Shown here: positions 23,802 to 36,282 of the stretch, in pieces
Layout of the letters: each line of letters begins with the position of its first letter
Numbering within the stretch: the first letter of the stretch is position 1
Origin: Albifimbria verrucaria
Taxonomy: Eukaryota > Ascomycota > Sordariomycetes > Hypocreales > Stachybotryaceae
Assembly: GCA_020081605.1 (NCBI GenBank)
Contig: JAHREC010000049.1
Span: forward strand, 2,666,001 to 2,730,000
Length of the DNA stretch: 64,000 bases
Direction: 5' to 3'
Position numbers and translations under genes: made by a program
Notes under the pieces: model-generated
What the model was told of the DNA's origin: nothing
Databases searched by the model: none
Seen by the model: the letters and a program-made list of their open reading frames with translations, nothing else

Positions 23802-26092
23802 CTAGTTCATGGTCGTGTCCTCAGGCGCATCTCCCATCAACTCTCTCAATGCCACGGTCGCGTACGCGCTCCTGCCGAGCTGGAACTTGACCACGGCTGC
23901 GATCTTTGTAGGCTCGGGCTTAGGGGCGTCGTCTTCCTGGGCCACGACCTCAGTCTTAATTTCCTCGGTGGCATCCTGTTCGCCGTTTTGGGCGGCCTCG
24001 GTTGGAGCAGACTCGTCGTCCGCGTCCACCTTGGCCTTCTTGGCCGGCGGCTCGGCGTTGGAACCACGGCGAGGTCGCTTGGGGCTGTTCTTTCTTGCAG
24101 CTTTGAGGATGTCCATGTCGGTGGGATGCATCTGCTCCTCGTCATTGGCGTAAGCCTTAATCTCGATGGATGGGCTCGCAAGGAATCTGTTAATAAGCTT
24201 GCGGTATCGGCCAGGGAGGCTGAATTCACGGTGCATGCGCCGCATCTTATGCGGGTCAAGACCACCATTCTCCTCACGGCCCATGAACTCCTCGTAAAGG
24301 TGCCGATCTCATTGTCCGGGTAGATGACCTCATATCCGGGAGAAGGCAGCACGATGTCGTTGATAGTGTAGCGCCCGCTGGACGCTTCCTCTTCGGTAAG
24401 GGCGCGAGCGCGCACAGTTACGTCTTCATCATCTTCAACAGGGTTGATAATGTCGTCGCCATCCTGGTCCTGGGCTACAGCAGCCGGGGCGTTGTCATTC
24501 TCAGCAATGACAAGATCACCCTTGACAACCTTGCTACCGTGGAGTTCCCAGCGACGACTGGCGGCGTGGTTCCAGATGTATGACTGGTAGGCGTGAAGAT
24601 ACATGGACCTGAGGCCTCGAGTGATGTGAATGATGGAGCCGATCCAGTCCTTTGCTGATTGCTGACCTTGTCGTGTGAGGTGTCGCAGCACGCATACTTC
24701 AGCGGAAAACCTCCTTGGGACGATCTTGGCTGCGCGAGCAATATCCTTGCCAGTCATGAAAAGCATGCAAGCCTGGTTTCGAATAGCCTCGTCCCGCTTG
24801 GCCGGTTCCTCCGGGAGTTCGCCGTTCTCTGCCTTGTCCGCAAGGTCCTGGTCAAAAGAGAGAAGCGAGGCAACTGCTTCTTGATACTTTTCGCCGAGGA
24901 TCAATTTTCCAATGTCGTGGGTTCCGATACGATGGGTACCAAATCTCTGGTGGCCAAAGTAGTTGATCCAGCCATGCTCGGCCATGTGGTCCAGCGCAGG
25001 CTGGACAGTGGCCTTGAGCGCCTCCACCCTCTCGGCAATTGATCCACTGCTGGAATCATCTAGGAAGCGGCAGTTTTTATGACGATGGTGAATTCGTTTC
25101 CAAGAAGCTGGCCAAGGTAGATGGTTTCATTCTTGTATTCATAGTCGCCAGTCGTTACTCCCCAGAGTTTCCCATTGACACCGGCAAGGCTACGATGGCG
25201 ACCATATCGCACAGAGCAGCGCTGGACGGTGGACGCTCTGCGATCCTTAGTACCCGCATAGGTGATTCCCTGAGGCCTGATTCTCAAGAGTCGAGCGATC
25301 TGGTTGACAGCGTCCATGGTATCGCGGTTGTCTTTATAAAGAGTGAAGTGCAGATACTCTCCAGTCGGCTTGTCTTCTTGTCGCCCACGGCCACCACCAC
25401 CCCTGCCGCGCTTTGTGCCTCTCTTCGGCGCAATGGTGGCAACAATGGCTCCGCTATCGTTGGTGCTTGTTTCGAGCTTGGATTTGAAGATACGGCGGAC
25501 TTCTTGGTGGATTTGACCGCGTTTGGACTTGTCGTCCAGAGGTCCAGAGACAACATTTTTCTTCCTGTCAAAGTCCTCGGCCTTAGACTCTTCTAACAGT
25601 TTGATGGCATCCTGAGCGAATTGTGCGCCTGTCAGCGCCTCGAGTGCGGCCAAATCTTCTGGAGACACCGTGAAAGGTTGTTCCTCACGAGCTGGCTCTG
25701 CGGGTGGTGCACTGCTTTCAGTTTGCTCTGAAGGCTTATCATCCTTAGACTCAGTAGTCTCTTCATTTGTTGCAGACTTGGGGCCCTGGTGAATTGTTAG
25801 TATTCACAAGAGAGGTACACTTTGGGGTTTCGGACCTGCTGACGCTCCTCTTCGGTCAATCCAATACTGCGCAGGTGGACAACTTTTCCATCCTTTCCAA
25901 TCTCATTGACCTGGAAATCGGTAAATCTACATTCAATTAGCTGTTGGGAATTAAACATCAGGGGCTAAGCGCGTACCTCAGTCGAAGATCACCAGTCCAG
26001 GGTCGGGAAAGAGGTGTTGCTCGGTTTGTCATGCCCAAGGCATTGACATGTGAGCCAGTCCCACGAGTTGTGTGGCTGCTTTGGTCCCCCAT
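23802..26092 (-). CDS. PUS7: multisubstrate pseudouridine synthase Pus7 (TruD family)
   Basis: Pus7 converts uridine to pseudouridine in tRNA, U2 snRNA and some mRNAs. The TruD catalytic block GTKDRRA is visible, with its Asp as the expected nucleophile-type residue, preceded by GEYLHFTLYKDNRDTMDA. Downstream come YFGHQRFGTHRIGTHDIG and LPSPGYEVIYPDN, both typical of the family. The C-terminus is an acidic, Lys-rich tail ending MN. The ATG at 26092 begins MGDQSSHTTRGTGSHVNALG, as expected for fungal Pus7. Exon 1 is 25977-26092, exon 2 is 25836-25926 and exon 3 runs from 25785, separated by two 50-nt introns. One base is missing from the T run at 25074-25078 (restoring VIKNCRFLDD) and one near 24300-24303 (restoring LYEEFMGREE). 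Length after repair is about 730 residues. Confidence 0.92.
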
Positions 26093-26934
26093 GGTCGCGT
26101 GCAGCTGAATTGGCCTTGCGATGTTATTGAGTAATTGTATGGGACTTGAAATGCTTCATTGAGTTGCTGGAAATCCCATCAAGCGATGTGGTGGGGCGTT
26201 CGCAAGCAGTCGCGTTTTGTCCGGCAATTGATAAACTCGATCAATTAGAGAAGGCGGTATCTTTTTAGAGTGTGGGCGGTGAAATTCTTAGTGGTACAGG
26301 GTAGCCCGTATGTGTAGATTGGTATGCTCACGAGCCTACTTGAATTGTATGGGAACATTATAGACAATTATTCATTATCAGCGAATTTCCTTAGCGAAGA
26401 ATTAGTTCTAGTTACTTAATTGGGTAGCGTATCTGTGGTATTGGTTGTATTCCATCGTCAGGAATCAAATCCATGGGTACCTGGGTAGGTAGTCATCCAC
26501 TATTCTGTATTGATGCTCATACTAGAATTGGAAACAGCTTCAAGGAGACAACTTCTTAGACATTGACGTATACAAGGCAGTTCATCACCATAAACTACCT
26601 TACCCAACCATAGGCATGTGATGTAACACCGAAAAGCAGTCGCCACCCAAAGACTACCTCTCGGTAACTCTGTAATTTAAGTTGCCCACGACATGCTGCC
26701 TGTTGTAACAATCCTTATCATTCCTCAACCCAAATATCGATCCTATACACTCCTATTTCTCATCTTATAGCTCTAAGACCTGCAGAATACCGTGATCCTC
26801 TACTATATCTCCCTCACCTAAAAAAAAAAAACAGCCCTACCAACCTAGAGGCACCGACATCATCCTTGACTAACTGAGCATCTAACGAGATATCTCCTTC
26901 ATGTCGGCAAAGAAGCACTTCGAACGATGCCTCC
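26093..26934. other. intergenic region between PUS7 and the YDG/SRA gene
   Basis: About 840 nt, A/T-richer than its surroundings, with a 12-A run at 26820-26831. It should hold two divergent promoters. No gene is seen, but the true start of the following gene is unresolved and might lie within the last 50 nt. Confidence 0.45.
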
Positions 26935-28271
26935 GTGTATTATTCTGAATCATGGTCATCGGGCCAGCCGTCGGGAATTAACCGACGCGACCAGAAATTC
27001 CGAGAGTTCGTTCCTGGCCACAAATGTTATCGTCTCATCCACTTACACGTTCCAGGCACAACGGCCTCATCAGACCTCCTGAAAGCTAACGACATATCAG
27101 AGTGCCTGTCACAGAGTGAAAGGGGCTTGCTTGACTTATATGACTCGGTTCGAGTGAGCCTCCGTGACGGAAAAGAGATGGGCACTAGGGCTGAAGAAGC
27201 CAGAGCTTTCATGGGTGACACTGTACAAAAAGAGTACGAGGAGGCCAAGCATTCACCTGATAACTATCCGAAACGCCTGTCTAGACAAATTACTTATCGA
27301 CATCCTCAACCCCGAGAATCATCCCAACCCCACCCCATCGAATTTTGTGCTGATATGTCAATAGCGCGCAGCTTACAGAGACAATGGAGGACACGATTCA
27401 GGGGCCTATTTCGACATAGATAAATCGAGATACCAAAGCCTGCACAAGCATGGGAGGCTAAAAGGGGTCTGTTTTGATGATACTAACCAGAACAACACGC
27501 GACTATGGCGCCCCGAATCTTGTGAGACCATAGCCGAACTAGGAGGCAACGTCCAATTTGAAGCTGGACAGTATGTTTATCATCTTACGATTCAGGAACA
27601 TCTCATGTAACTAATATTTGCATTACGAACAGCTAGTGGTTGAATCTAGCCTGTGCAAACCGTGACGGGATAGTGGGCAGCGTTCTTGAGAGACCAACGA
27701 CTGGCAATTACGGTGTAGCAACCCTTCCGCTTCTAACTGGAAGAGAAGACCCAGCCCAACCGGGTGAGGCGGTGAATTACATGCGTGAAGGGGTTTGTCG
27801 GATATGCATGTATCACTGATGTGCCGAGTTGGCTTCAAGTTCGAATCCTGCGCGGCCACCTCCTGAGGAGCTCTTTCGCGCCGGTGGCCGGCATACGATA
27901 CGACGGGTTGTAAGGCGATACTGTAAGTAATGACGCGAACATAAACTAACAGAATACACAGGTATGTGTTGAGGCAGTATAGCCAAAGGAAGAACCAGGA
28001 CACAGGTTTGCACAAAATTGTCTTAACCCTGGACCGAGTCCCTGGGCAGCGACCCATGAAGGGTATCATGAAAATTCCAAGACCTTCGCAATTAGATGAC
28101 TGGCACTTATACGAGAAGTATGAGGCTGAAATGGTTAAACAAAACCGGGGAGACGAGCGTTTCTTGGATTGGAAGCTCGCCAAGGCTCAGCAGAAGATTG
28201 AACAAGACCAGTGGATAAGGACAGTGAACTTCGACCGTCATGTTGAAGCAGATGAAATGAAGAGCTTATGA
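26935..28271 (+). CDS. YDG/SRA-domain protein gene, heavily disrupted
   Basis: YDG/SRA domains fold like PUA domains, and in well-studied proteins they bind modified or hemimethylated DNA. The diagnostic part is near 27845-27905, where one frame reads VRILRGHLLRSSFAPVAG and then IRYDGL. After an intron (about 27918-27960) the sequence continues RQYSQRKNQDTGLHKIVL and a charged helical tail to TGA at 28269-28271. Upstream pieces also look coding (LLDLYDSVRVSLRDGKEMG; YFDIDKSRYQSL; FDDTNQNNTRLWRPESC) with a probable intron at about 27570-27636. At least four frame changes are needed, more per kilobase than in its neighbours, and at least two do not fit a simple single-base loss. It may be an error-laden real gene or a decaying one. 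The start codon is not resolved; the coordinate given is the first Met of the first coding-like frame. Confidence 0.6.
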
Positions 28272-28514
28272 ACTGACGATCGAGAAATCGAAACAGATCT
28301 ATGAGGAATCTCGTTGTCTGTTGCGAATGCTACCATGCTGATTAGGAGTGGATGTAGGTCTTAATTGATGGAGGGGTCCAAGTGGGATGTCCACGTTACC
28401 TGGGCATCTCGGCGGGGTATTGATTTTCTTCGCCAAAATATCAGTTGCCTTAGCCTTGTCCGGCTGTCCGTCCTGGAAATCCTACAGTACACACCTGAGA
28501 AACAACTTGCAGAC

Positions 28515-29067
28515 ATGGGCAAAAACGACAAGAAGGGAGGCGACAAGGCGGGTGGCAAGGGAAAAGGAGGCGACAAGGAGCAAGGCGGTAAGAGTAAGGA
28601 GCTCAGTCCATCAATGTCCGACATATCTTGGTGCGTAGCCTGCTCGTCCTTTGCTTTCGATATTTGCTTTTTGCGTACAGAGCTGATGCGGAAATAGTGC
28701 GAGAAGCATGCAAAGAAGGAAGAGGCTCTGGGCAAGCTCAACGAGGGCGTCAAGTTCGATGAGGTTGCGCGCAATTACTCTGAGGACAAGGCTAGACAAG
28801 GTTGGCGTGCCATGGAACAGAGCAATCCCAGATCAATGATGAGCTTACACATGGGACTTCATAGGCGGTTCCTTGGGTTGGAAAACCAAAGGCAGTCTGG
28901 ACCCTGCCTTCGAGGAGGTAGCATTTGCTCTGGAGCCGAGCACAACTGCCAGCCCCAAGATTGCAGAGGTCAAGACTGGCTTCGGATATCACATCATCAT
29001 GGTTGGTTGAAAGGTCAAGATTACGAAGCATTCACTAACCCCAGACTAGGTGGAAGGGCGCAAGTAA
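28515..29067 (+). CDS. parvulin-type peptidyl-prolyl isomerase (Par14/Pin4-like)
   Basis: This is a small cis-trans prolyl isomerase of the Par14 type, without a WW domain. A basic Gly/Lys-rich leader (MGKNDKKGGDKAGGKGKGG) precedes the parvulin domain with VRHILCEKH, KFDEVARNYSEDKA, GGSLGWKTKGSLDP and FGYHIIMVEGRK at the very end. Three introns fit well: one after VRHIL (from about 28631), one inside KARQ-GGSLGW (28799-28862) and one just before VEGRK (to about 29049). The stop is TAA at 29065-29067. I chose the ATG at 28515 because it opens the usual Lys-rich leader; an upstream in-frame Met is unlike the family. One base is missing from the CC at 28608-28609, just before INVRHIL. Length after repair is about 130 residues, normal for Par14. 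In other organisms the leader directs nuclear or ribosomal association. Confidence 0.88.
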
Positions 29068-29280
29068 GGAAAAGTGGTCACTGTAGCACAAGGCAGGTAA
29101 AAATGACGATGCAAAGCTTTTTTTATTCCTCATGCTGCCCAAGGCGCGATGGCCTAGCCTGGGCGCGAACCCATCCAATGCTAGAACAAGAACTTTCGTA
29201 CAACCGAGATGATTCCCAGCGTGACTCCAAACGGAGACCGCACTCTATGCTCTTGAAGTCCATCACTCCAAACCAGGAGC

Positions 29281-29906
29281 TTACTGCTCGGTCTGGAAGT
29301 AGTTCAGGAGGATAGAACGCTCCTGAGACTCCTCACCCCAGTCCTTGACGACGACGCAAGAGCAGTTGACAACCTTGCGGGCGTTACCCTCACGGTCGAG
29401 AACGCCTGTACAAGTAGGTTAGTAGAAACTCGATATAAATCGGTATAACAAGGACACGTACAGAGACCGGCCCACTCGCCGAGCTGCTTGCCATCGGGAA
29501 CCTTGATCAGGGGATCTTGTGCTCGGAGCAGAGAGCAATGACCAGCTTCTTGTAGGCCTCCTCCTCGCACTGCTCGTTCAGGACACACATGTGAGCCTGA
29601 CGGCGGTCCAGGGCCTTGGAAGCCTCACGGAGACCACGGGCAAGACCATCGTGCATGAGAGCCAGCTTCAGGACACCCTTGAGAGCATCAAGAACGGACA
29701 TCTGGCCCTTGGGAGCCTCGGGGCAACCTCGACCTCATCGACGACCTCGGGGGCGTTGTTCTCTTCTACGTCCGACTGTTCCCCATATGTCAGCGCCTTT
29801 TTTCCCTTTGCCTCGAATTTCAACCCCACGTTCGAGCGTCTTGCGCGAACTTGGAAATTGCTGGCGCAATTGACGACCCGGCGCGGGTAAAGCGGTCACT
29901 CACCAT
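29281..29906 (-). CDS. RPS12: 40S ribosomal protein eS12
   Basis: eS12 sits in the beak of the 40S subunit. Visible blocks are [60 protein letters not shown] and [14 protein letters not shown], ending LLNYFQTEQ. The first coding exon is only the ATG (29904-29906). A 5' splice site GTGAGT follows directly, and exon 2 begins [15 protein letters not shown]. The last intron is 29406-29461, giving AGLCVLDREG across the junction. One base is missing from each of two G runs, at 29720-29723 and 29510-29513. Restoring both gives a continuous protein of about 145 residues, the usual size. Since this protein is essential, the breaks are almost certainly sequence errors. It is transcribed divergently from RPS22, with 579 nt between the start codons. 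Confidence 0.95.
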
Positions 29907-29993
29907 CTTGGCGGTTTCTTCTTGTCGGGCGATCCTCGAAGATTTCTAAGATGTACTTTGAGGAAAGAAAATAGAAAAAGAGACGTTTGGTTG

Positions 29994-30001
29994 TGTGACT
30001 G
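29994..30001 (-). promoter_or_regulatory. HomolD-like box (CAGTCACA) upstream of RPS12
   Basis: The plus strand reads TGTGACTG, so the RPS12 strand has CAGTCACA about 90 nt before its ATG. This equals the HomolD element described in fission-yeast ribosomal protein promoters. The exact match and its placement between two ribosomal protein genes support it; function is inferred. Confidence 0.5.
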
Positions 30002-30485
30002 GCAGTCTTCAATTTAGAAGTGACGGAGATTTACCGAAAAAGGTGTAAAAATGAATGTTAGGGCATGGGGCATTTTTGCGTGCACGGACCACTTCCACAA
30101 CTGCACATGGAGGGTCCCTTTTTTGCGTCCTCTTCGACTTTGCTAATTCCTAGACCCAACACGGACGCACATTGCGCATCAAGAGGTATGTAGGAAATCC
30201 AGCTGGCAGCGATTCGGGATCGCAGCAGGACTATGCCTTCACCGTGGCAGAGGAGAGCAATCGTGGGACGCCGACTTGTTTGAAACGACCCGACCGTCCA
30301 TCTCACGACGATGGTGTCCCTCGATACGCTTCAACTCTTCAGCATTGGGCGGCAGAACCCTCCTTGAACCGATTCGCTGAGGGCACTCTTCACGCTCACG
30401 GCCGCGCAAGGCTAACTCGACTTGATTTGGCAGATACCTCATTTCCCTTTGACTTGAGAATCTCCAACCCGTCAATACCGCCAAA

Positions 30486-31158
<673 letters not shown>

Positions 31159-31889
31159 ACGGCTCAGGATTTCAAAAGTTCAAAAAGGCATTCTCCGGCG
31201 TTTGGGGGTCATGATGACAATGGCCGATACCATGTGTAGCCATTGAAATAGTTACGCGCTGTAAGCACCAGCAATGGGAGTTTTTCGAGATGCCCTGAAG
31301 AGTCTTTCGTGTTCATTTTTGAGTTTCGTGACAGTGTGAATGGTTATGCTCGTAGATCTTTGTCCAAAATGTCCTAGTCCGCCAGAAGTGAAGCCCACGA
31401 CAGGTACGTACCGTCGGATTATCTGGGGACACCTTAGGATCTGGTTGAGTGGGACACTGCAGAGATATGGTGTTTCTTAAATTACCACGGAAAGCGTTTT
31501 CTTGATATTGATGCCGCCATTTTCTATAGGTCCCTACCCTTAAGAGGCAATACTTCCCAATGTGTAGGTACTTCAGATTACAGGGCAGTGCTTGCAGGAA
31601 CGAAGGTACCTCTCATAGTACTTGAAGTTTTGCGTGCATCTACGTAGCGCCTACCTTATCTTGATAAGAGCCAATCCAAGAATACAGCCTCTCCTTGGCT
31701 TGGCAAATCGTATAGAAACCGTTGCTTCAAGCCAAGTTCTCTTTCTCTTCGAGTCGTTCGAGCGTCTTTTATGGCGGATTGTCAGTTGCATCACCCAATG
31801 CGATTCGCAATACCTTGTTCTCTATAACGCCTCGCTTTTATCGCAAACCCTCTTCAGCTGAACTGAGCTTTTCTATGCTACCGTGAACG
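31159..31889. other. intergenic region between RPS22 and the GT90 gene
   Basis: About 730 nt with no gene seen. It should contain the RPS22 3' untranslated region and the GT90 promoter. Several AGGTAC/GTACCT sequences occur between about 31560 and 31625. Confidence 0.5.
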
Positions 31890-33828
31890 ATGCGACGGCG
31901 CCAATCCACCCTTATTGCAACCATCACGTTCATCTGCCTCTGCGTTTACTACCTCTTACGCGTATCAGGCGACCGTACGCCTGTCGTACCGGTCTCCGGC
32001 GAGGCTAAGCCCGGACGGCGTCCCGAGACTGGACCTCCACAATGGGAAGATGCGCCTGTGGTTAAAGGGGCCCCAAGCCCAAGCAGGCCTCTGGCGGAAG
32101 CTACCATCCGATTGAGGAGCTCGTGGAGGATGCTAAGAAAAGTTTCGAGTCCGTGAAGAAACGACAATCAAGGACATTGAAAGAGGCAATCGCAGAGTAT
32201 CGAAAACGTTATGGCATACCACCCCGCCACACTTCGACAAGTGGTTCGCGTTCGCAAAGGGAACCACGTTCAGCTGATCGATGAGTTTGATACAATACAC
32301 GAGCTCATGACGCCTTTCTGGGGTCTGAAACCGAAGACGATACGGGCGAGAGTCAAGGAGGCACTTGGTTTTGACAATGCGCTGATTGGTGTGGCCATAC
32401 GAGACCACAGGGTTTTACACATGCTTGGAGGCGCCGACTGGCAGCAGAACGCGACAGAAGGCATGATGCAGAAGTTCATCCAGTACTTGCCGGACATGGA
32501 CCTCGCCTTCAACATCCATGATGAGCCACGGGTTATGGTGCCCCACGAAGACTTGGTGCGACTCGTACACAAGGCAAAGACGGAGACCATGCCGGCATCT
32601 TTCTCTTCACAGAGCCTAATCAACGATTTCTCGCCGACAGCCCCTGAGCTTAACGATGGCCACACTTTTGATGAGACGAAACAAACGCGATTCAATGTCT
32701 TTGCACACCAAGCTACTTGGACCAACTCGCGCATGTCATGCCCACCCGATAGTCCAGCACGCGCCCTTGAAGACGACGAAGGCGCCGATGATCTGAGCAA
32801 GTATGCAATCAGTGAATTAGGATTCGTCTATAATTCCACAGCTATGTCCGACATTTGCTTGACGCCATCTCTCAAGTCGACCTATGGCTTCTTTGACCGT
32901 CCGAATGCGTACAACATTGTTCATGACTTATTCCCCATCTTCTCACAGTCTAAAATCTCATCATATGCGGACATCATCTACCCATCGCCGTGGTATTGGT
33001 GGGAGCAAGTCGCCTACGATGAGAAAAAGGACATGCCTTGGGTCGACAAGAAGGACAAGCTCTATTGGCGAGGCTCCACGACAGGCGGCTTCAGCCGTGA
33101 CGGAGGTTGGAGGCGACAGCATCGTCAACATTTCGTCCAAAAGATCAACTCCGGTGCACAGACCAAGGTAATGGTTAACCAAGGAACGATTGCCAACCCG
33201 CAATGGGAAGTCACCGACTCACCCCGCGGAGACTACCGTCACCTCATCGATATCAACTTCTCCCACGTCGGCCAGTGCGACCCTGGTGATTGCGAGGCGC
33301 AGACCCAGTTCTTCGGTGTTGGAGAGCGCGTGGAGCAGCAGGATGCCTGGGGCTACAAGTATCTCCTTGATATCGACGGTAATGCTTTCTCTGGCCGTTT
33401 CTACGCCTTCCTTCAAAGCCGCAGCTTGACGTTCAAGCTTGCTATCTTCCGCGAATGGCACTACGAGTGGCTCAAGCCATGGTTGCACTACATCCCACTG
33501 AGCTTGCAGGGCAACGATTGGCTCGAGGCAGTCCGATTCTTCAGCGACAGGGACGCGGGCCATGTCGAGGCTGAGAAACTGGCTTCGATCAGCCGTGAAT
33601 GGGCGAACAAGGTGGTGCGCAAAGAGGACATGGAGGTGTGGTTTTTCAGGCTATTGTTAGAGTAAGTGTTGCAGCCTCTTCCATGTGCCAGCTTTGCGAG
33701 CTTAATGCTAACCATACAACAGATATGCCAGAGTGATTGATGAGAACAGAGAGAACATTGGCTATGACCCTGCCACTGCTGGTAAGAAATCACACCAGCC
33801 GAAGCAGCAAGAGGAAGTTAGTGCTTGA
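31890..33828 (+). CDS. GT90 (CAP10-type) glycosyltransferase, type II membrane protein
   Basis: GT90 enzymes transfer xylose or related sugars to glycans in the secretory pathway; the best-known fungal member, Cryptococcus Cap10, acts in capsule synthesis. A short basic N-terminus (MRRRQS) is followed by one membrane anchor (about residues 8-24, LIATITFICLCVYYLL) and a stem. The lumenal CAP10 domain has DIIYPSPWYWWE, KLYWRGSTTGG and YKYLLDIDGNAFSGRFYAFL. One intron at 33662-33722 joins LLLE to YARVIDENR, and the stop is TGA at 33826-33828. Three one-base losses crowd the N-terminal third: CCCC at 32071-32074, CCCC at 32222-32225 (restoring GIPPPPHFDKWFAFAK) and GGG at 32259-32261. Length is about 615 residues. 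The donor and acceptor sugars cannot be told from sequence. Confidence 0.88.
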
Positions 33829-34169
33829 AACGGATGACTTGCAGCGACGTATTGCAGATTGTTTCGTTGGGTGTTTACATGGTCTGCCTAGGCATTAGGG
33901 CGAGTTCATTGGGCGTTTTGGATAGGTTCTAGATAGCCTTCGGCATGTGCTTGGGTGTAGGTTATGATGGTTGTTAGGATTCCCTAGAGAGATAAATGGT
34001 GTTTATTGATCGATCCGAAGTGTCTAGATCCCGCTAGCCCTCCAAAACAGAGAGCGTTGTCCTAATCTACATGAATGCTCCGTCCCCTTCCCTGTGCACA
34101 AATCGCTAGTTTGGTAACGGCCACTGTGATGGCCGCCTTTACCTGGACCACGCCCATGCCGCGTCGGTC
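33829..34169. other. convergent 3' region between the GT90 gene and PAF1
   Basis: About 340 nt between converging stop codons. No other feature is seen. Confidence 0.5.
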
Positions 34170-35694
34170 CTACTCATCGTCCTCGCCTTCACCCTCCGCA
34201 TCACGCTCTTCGGAGGGCTCCTGTATCGCCTGGCTTCAGGGCTGGCCCTGCTCTGCTCAGCCGCCTCGCCATCGCCATCGTCGGCTTGTTGAATGCTGTG
34301 GTCTGCCCTGTCCTCGTCGGCGTCCTCATCCTCCGCCAGCTCGTTGTCGAAGCCCAGAGGGTAATCCCTGTACTTCTTCATGGCGCTGCGCATCTCCTCA
34401 GTGGGCTCTTCAACCGTCACATCCAGCTGGTCAACCACCTGCTCCTCATCCTCGCCAGCAAAGGTGGCACGGGCGATGTTTTTCCTACGCTGAGGTCCGA
34501 TTGTGGACTTCTGCATGACTGGGTAGTAGTATACAGCCTTTTGGTTGGGGTAGGTCTCATCATCGTTGTACGAGAGAATGATCTCCTCGTCGTACTTGGT
34601 AAGCTGGTCCAGCTCTGTCTCCTGCACCGTCTCGTACGCACGGAGTCGCTGGTACTGGAAGCAACCACCGGTGTCGGTCTGGTGAGTGTACAGATGATCA
34701 TCATCTCGATCCGGATCATCAACGTCAAACTTGCGCCGGAAGCCATCGGAGGCAGCGCCAGTCTGGCTGATGTAGAAGTCGTAGTTCATGAGGTTCTGAG
34801 GCTTGGGGTATCTGTTGGGGTCTCGCTCGTGAGCTGCCAGCGCGGCTTCGTACTCTGCTTCCTCGGCCTGGGTCCGTTCTATGGGCCTGAACAGGCCAGT
34901 GAGGAGTCGGCGTTCGTACTTGTTGCTCTTCTGGGCAGGGTTGTTGAGGAACTTGATGGTCACGTATGCGCCCGAATCGGGAATGCATCCAGGTCAGGGA
35001 TGAGAGGACGAGCATCCACCAGCTTGAGATTCTTCTTCGTGGGGTGCTTGACGCGCTTAGTGTCGTTGAGGTTTTGCTCGGCGCGTTCGAAGCTGCGATC
35101 AATCTTTCGCTTAATGGCCTGAGGAGTATCGGCGGCCGGCTCTGCCGCACGAACGGGCCTCTTAACCTTGGTCAGAAGGGCTCGGGCACCGCCGGAATCG
35201 CTTCGCTTCGAAGGCGTTATGGAGGAGATGTACTCCGTTCGACGGAGGAAGGAAACGTTTGCTTCGGCGACCTTGGACTTTCCAAGGGCAGCAATAGGAC
35301 GGAGAAGCAGGCGATCATGAGGATGAATGGACGGCGGCTGTGTAGGTGCTTGAATAGCTGTTGGAGGGATATATTAGTGCCCGCTAAAAACAATCCCAAT
35401 TGTCCTTCTGCGATGGAAACTCACATCTCTCGTCGCCGTCAAAAACACCAGGCATGCCCACCAGGTCCAAAGGCATGCCCAGCTCTGCATCGGCCTCAAT
35501 GTTCAGCGGCTGCTCTCGCGCAAGCCGCGATGCAAAGCCCGGGTTCGTATACTGGCCGCTTGCGAGGCCGGTGTTGGGGATATCGAGGAGCTTGGGGGAT
35601 TCGGCGGCGGAGGGAGGGCATTGGAGAAGCGGATGCGAGCGATGAAGTCCTGATGGACCATGCGCTCGCCGGAGCGAGGCTGCGTCGACGACAT
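34170..35694 (-). CDS. PAF1: Paf1 complex subunit Paf1
   Basis: Paf1 is the name-giving subunit of the RNA polymerase II-associated elongation complex that promotes H2B ubiquitination and H3K4 methylation. The conserved N-terminal block VHQDFIARIRFSNALPPPP is present, followed by GMPLDLVGMPGVFDGDE, RTEYISS, LLTGLFRPIERTQAEEAEYE and NYDFYISQTG. The C-terminus is acidic (EERDAEGEGEDDE). I take the ATG at 35694 (MSSTQPRSGERMVHQDF) because the conserved block follows at once. One intron at about 35359-35427 separates FDGDER from SIQAPTQPPS. One base is missing at each of three G runs: 35594-35598 (restoring PPKLLDIPNTGL), 34979-34981 (restoring DAFPDSGAYVTIKF) and 34232-34233 (restoring the acidic tail and the TAG at 34170-34172). 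Length is about 480 residues. Confidence 0.93.
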
Positions 35695-36282
35695 GGCAAT
35701 GCGCTGCAGTGGCGAGGCACGCAGCTGGTCGAGAGCTTCGGTGCTGCTGCCGGCTTGGGCAGGGTGCTTACTTGCCGGAGGAGTCGATGTTGTGCGGCGT
35801 GGAATGAAGGTCCAAGCTGTAGGTGAAGCGCGGATCGCGACGTTGCAGGGAGGGAAAAAGACTGGGCCAGAGAGCAAGGCTGAGCCTTCCCCAGCCTTGA
35901 CACCCACAGCAAAACCACCGTAAAATCAACGCAGAACCAGACAACTTGTGCGCTCGTTTTCAACAAGTATATTAAAAGCAGCTAAATCCTTGATTTTGGA
36001 TTGATTTCCTCATTACTGAACGTTTTTCATGCGCGCGGCCCAGACTCCTTCTCATACACCCTGCCCATCCTGAAGAAACCTAGTCTATGATGATTTTATA
36101 CCTGCCGCCCTCACCTGGGCTCCCAACCAAACTGGCCACCGTACCCTCTAACAAATGGGGTCAAAAGCAGTCAAACTAGGTCCCCGGCGTTTTCGAGCCA
36201 AAGTTTCATATTTTACAGGCGAAGCTAACTTGTAATCCCTCCCGGCCAACTGCGTTGAATCTTGATGCGTCTCTGGGAGCGC
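35695..36282. other. intergenic region between PAF1 and RER1
   Basis: About 590 nt holding the PAF1 promoter and the 3' flank of RER1. One open frame continues upstream of the PAF1 start to 35907 but shows no conserved sequence. Confidence 0.45.

Noticed and set aside
27835..27862. tRNA T-arm-like sequence GTTCGAATCC
   Set aside because: The flanking five-base stem does not pair and no matching acceptor or D arm lies upstream. The same bases encode QVRILRG of the YDG/SRA protein.
29140..29185. possible minus-strand tRNA (GGTTCGCGCCC)
   Set aside because: The T-loop lacks the conserved A, and no A-box or cloverleaf can be drawn nearby.
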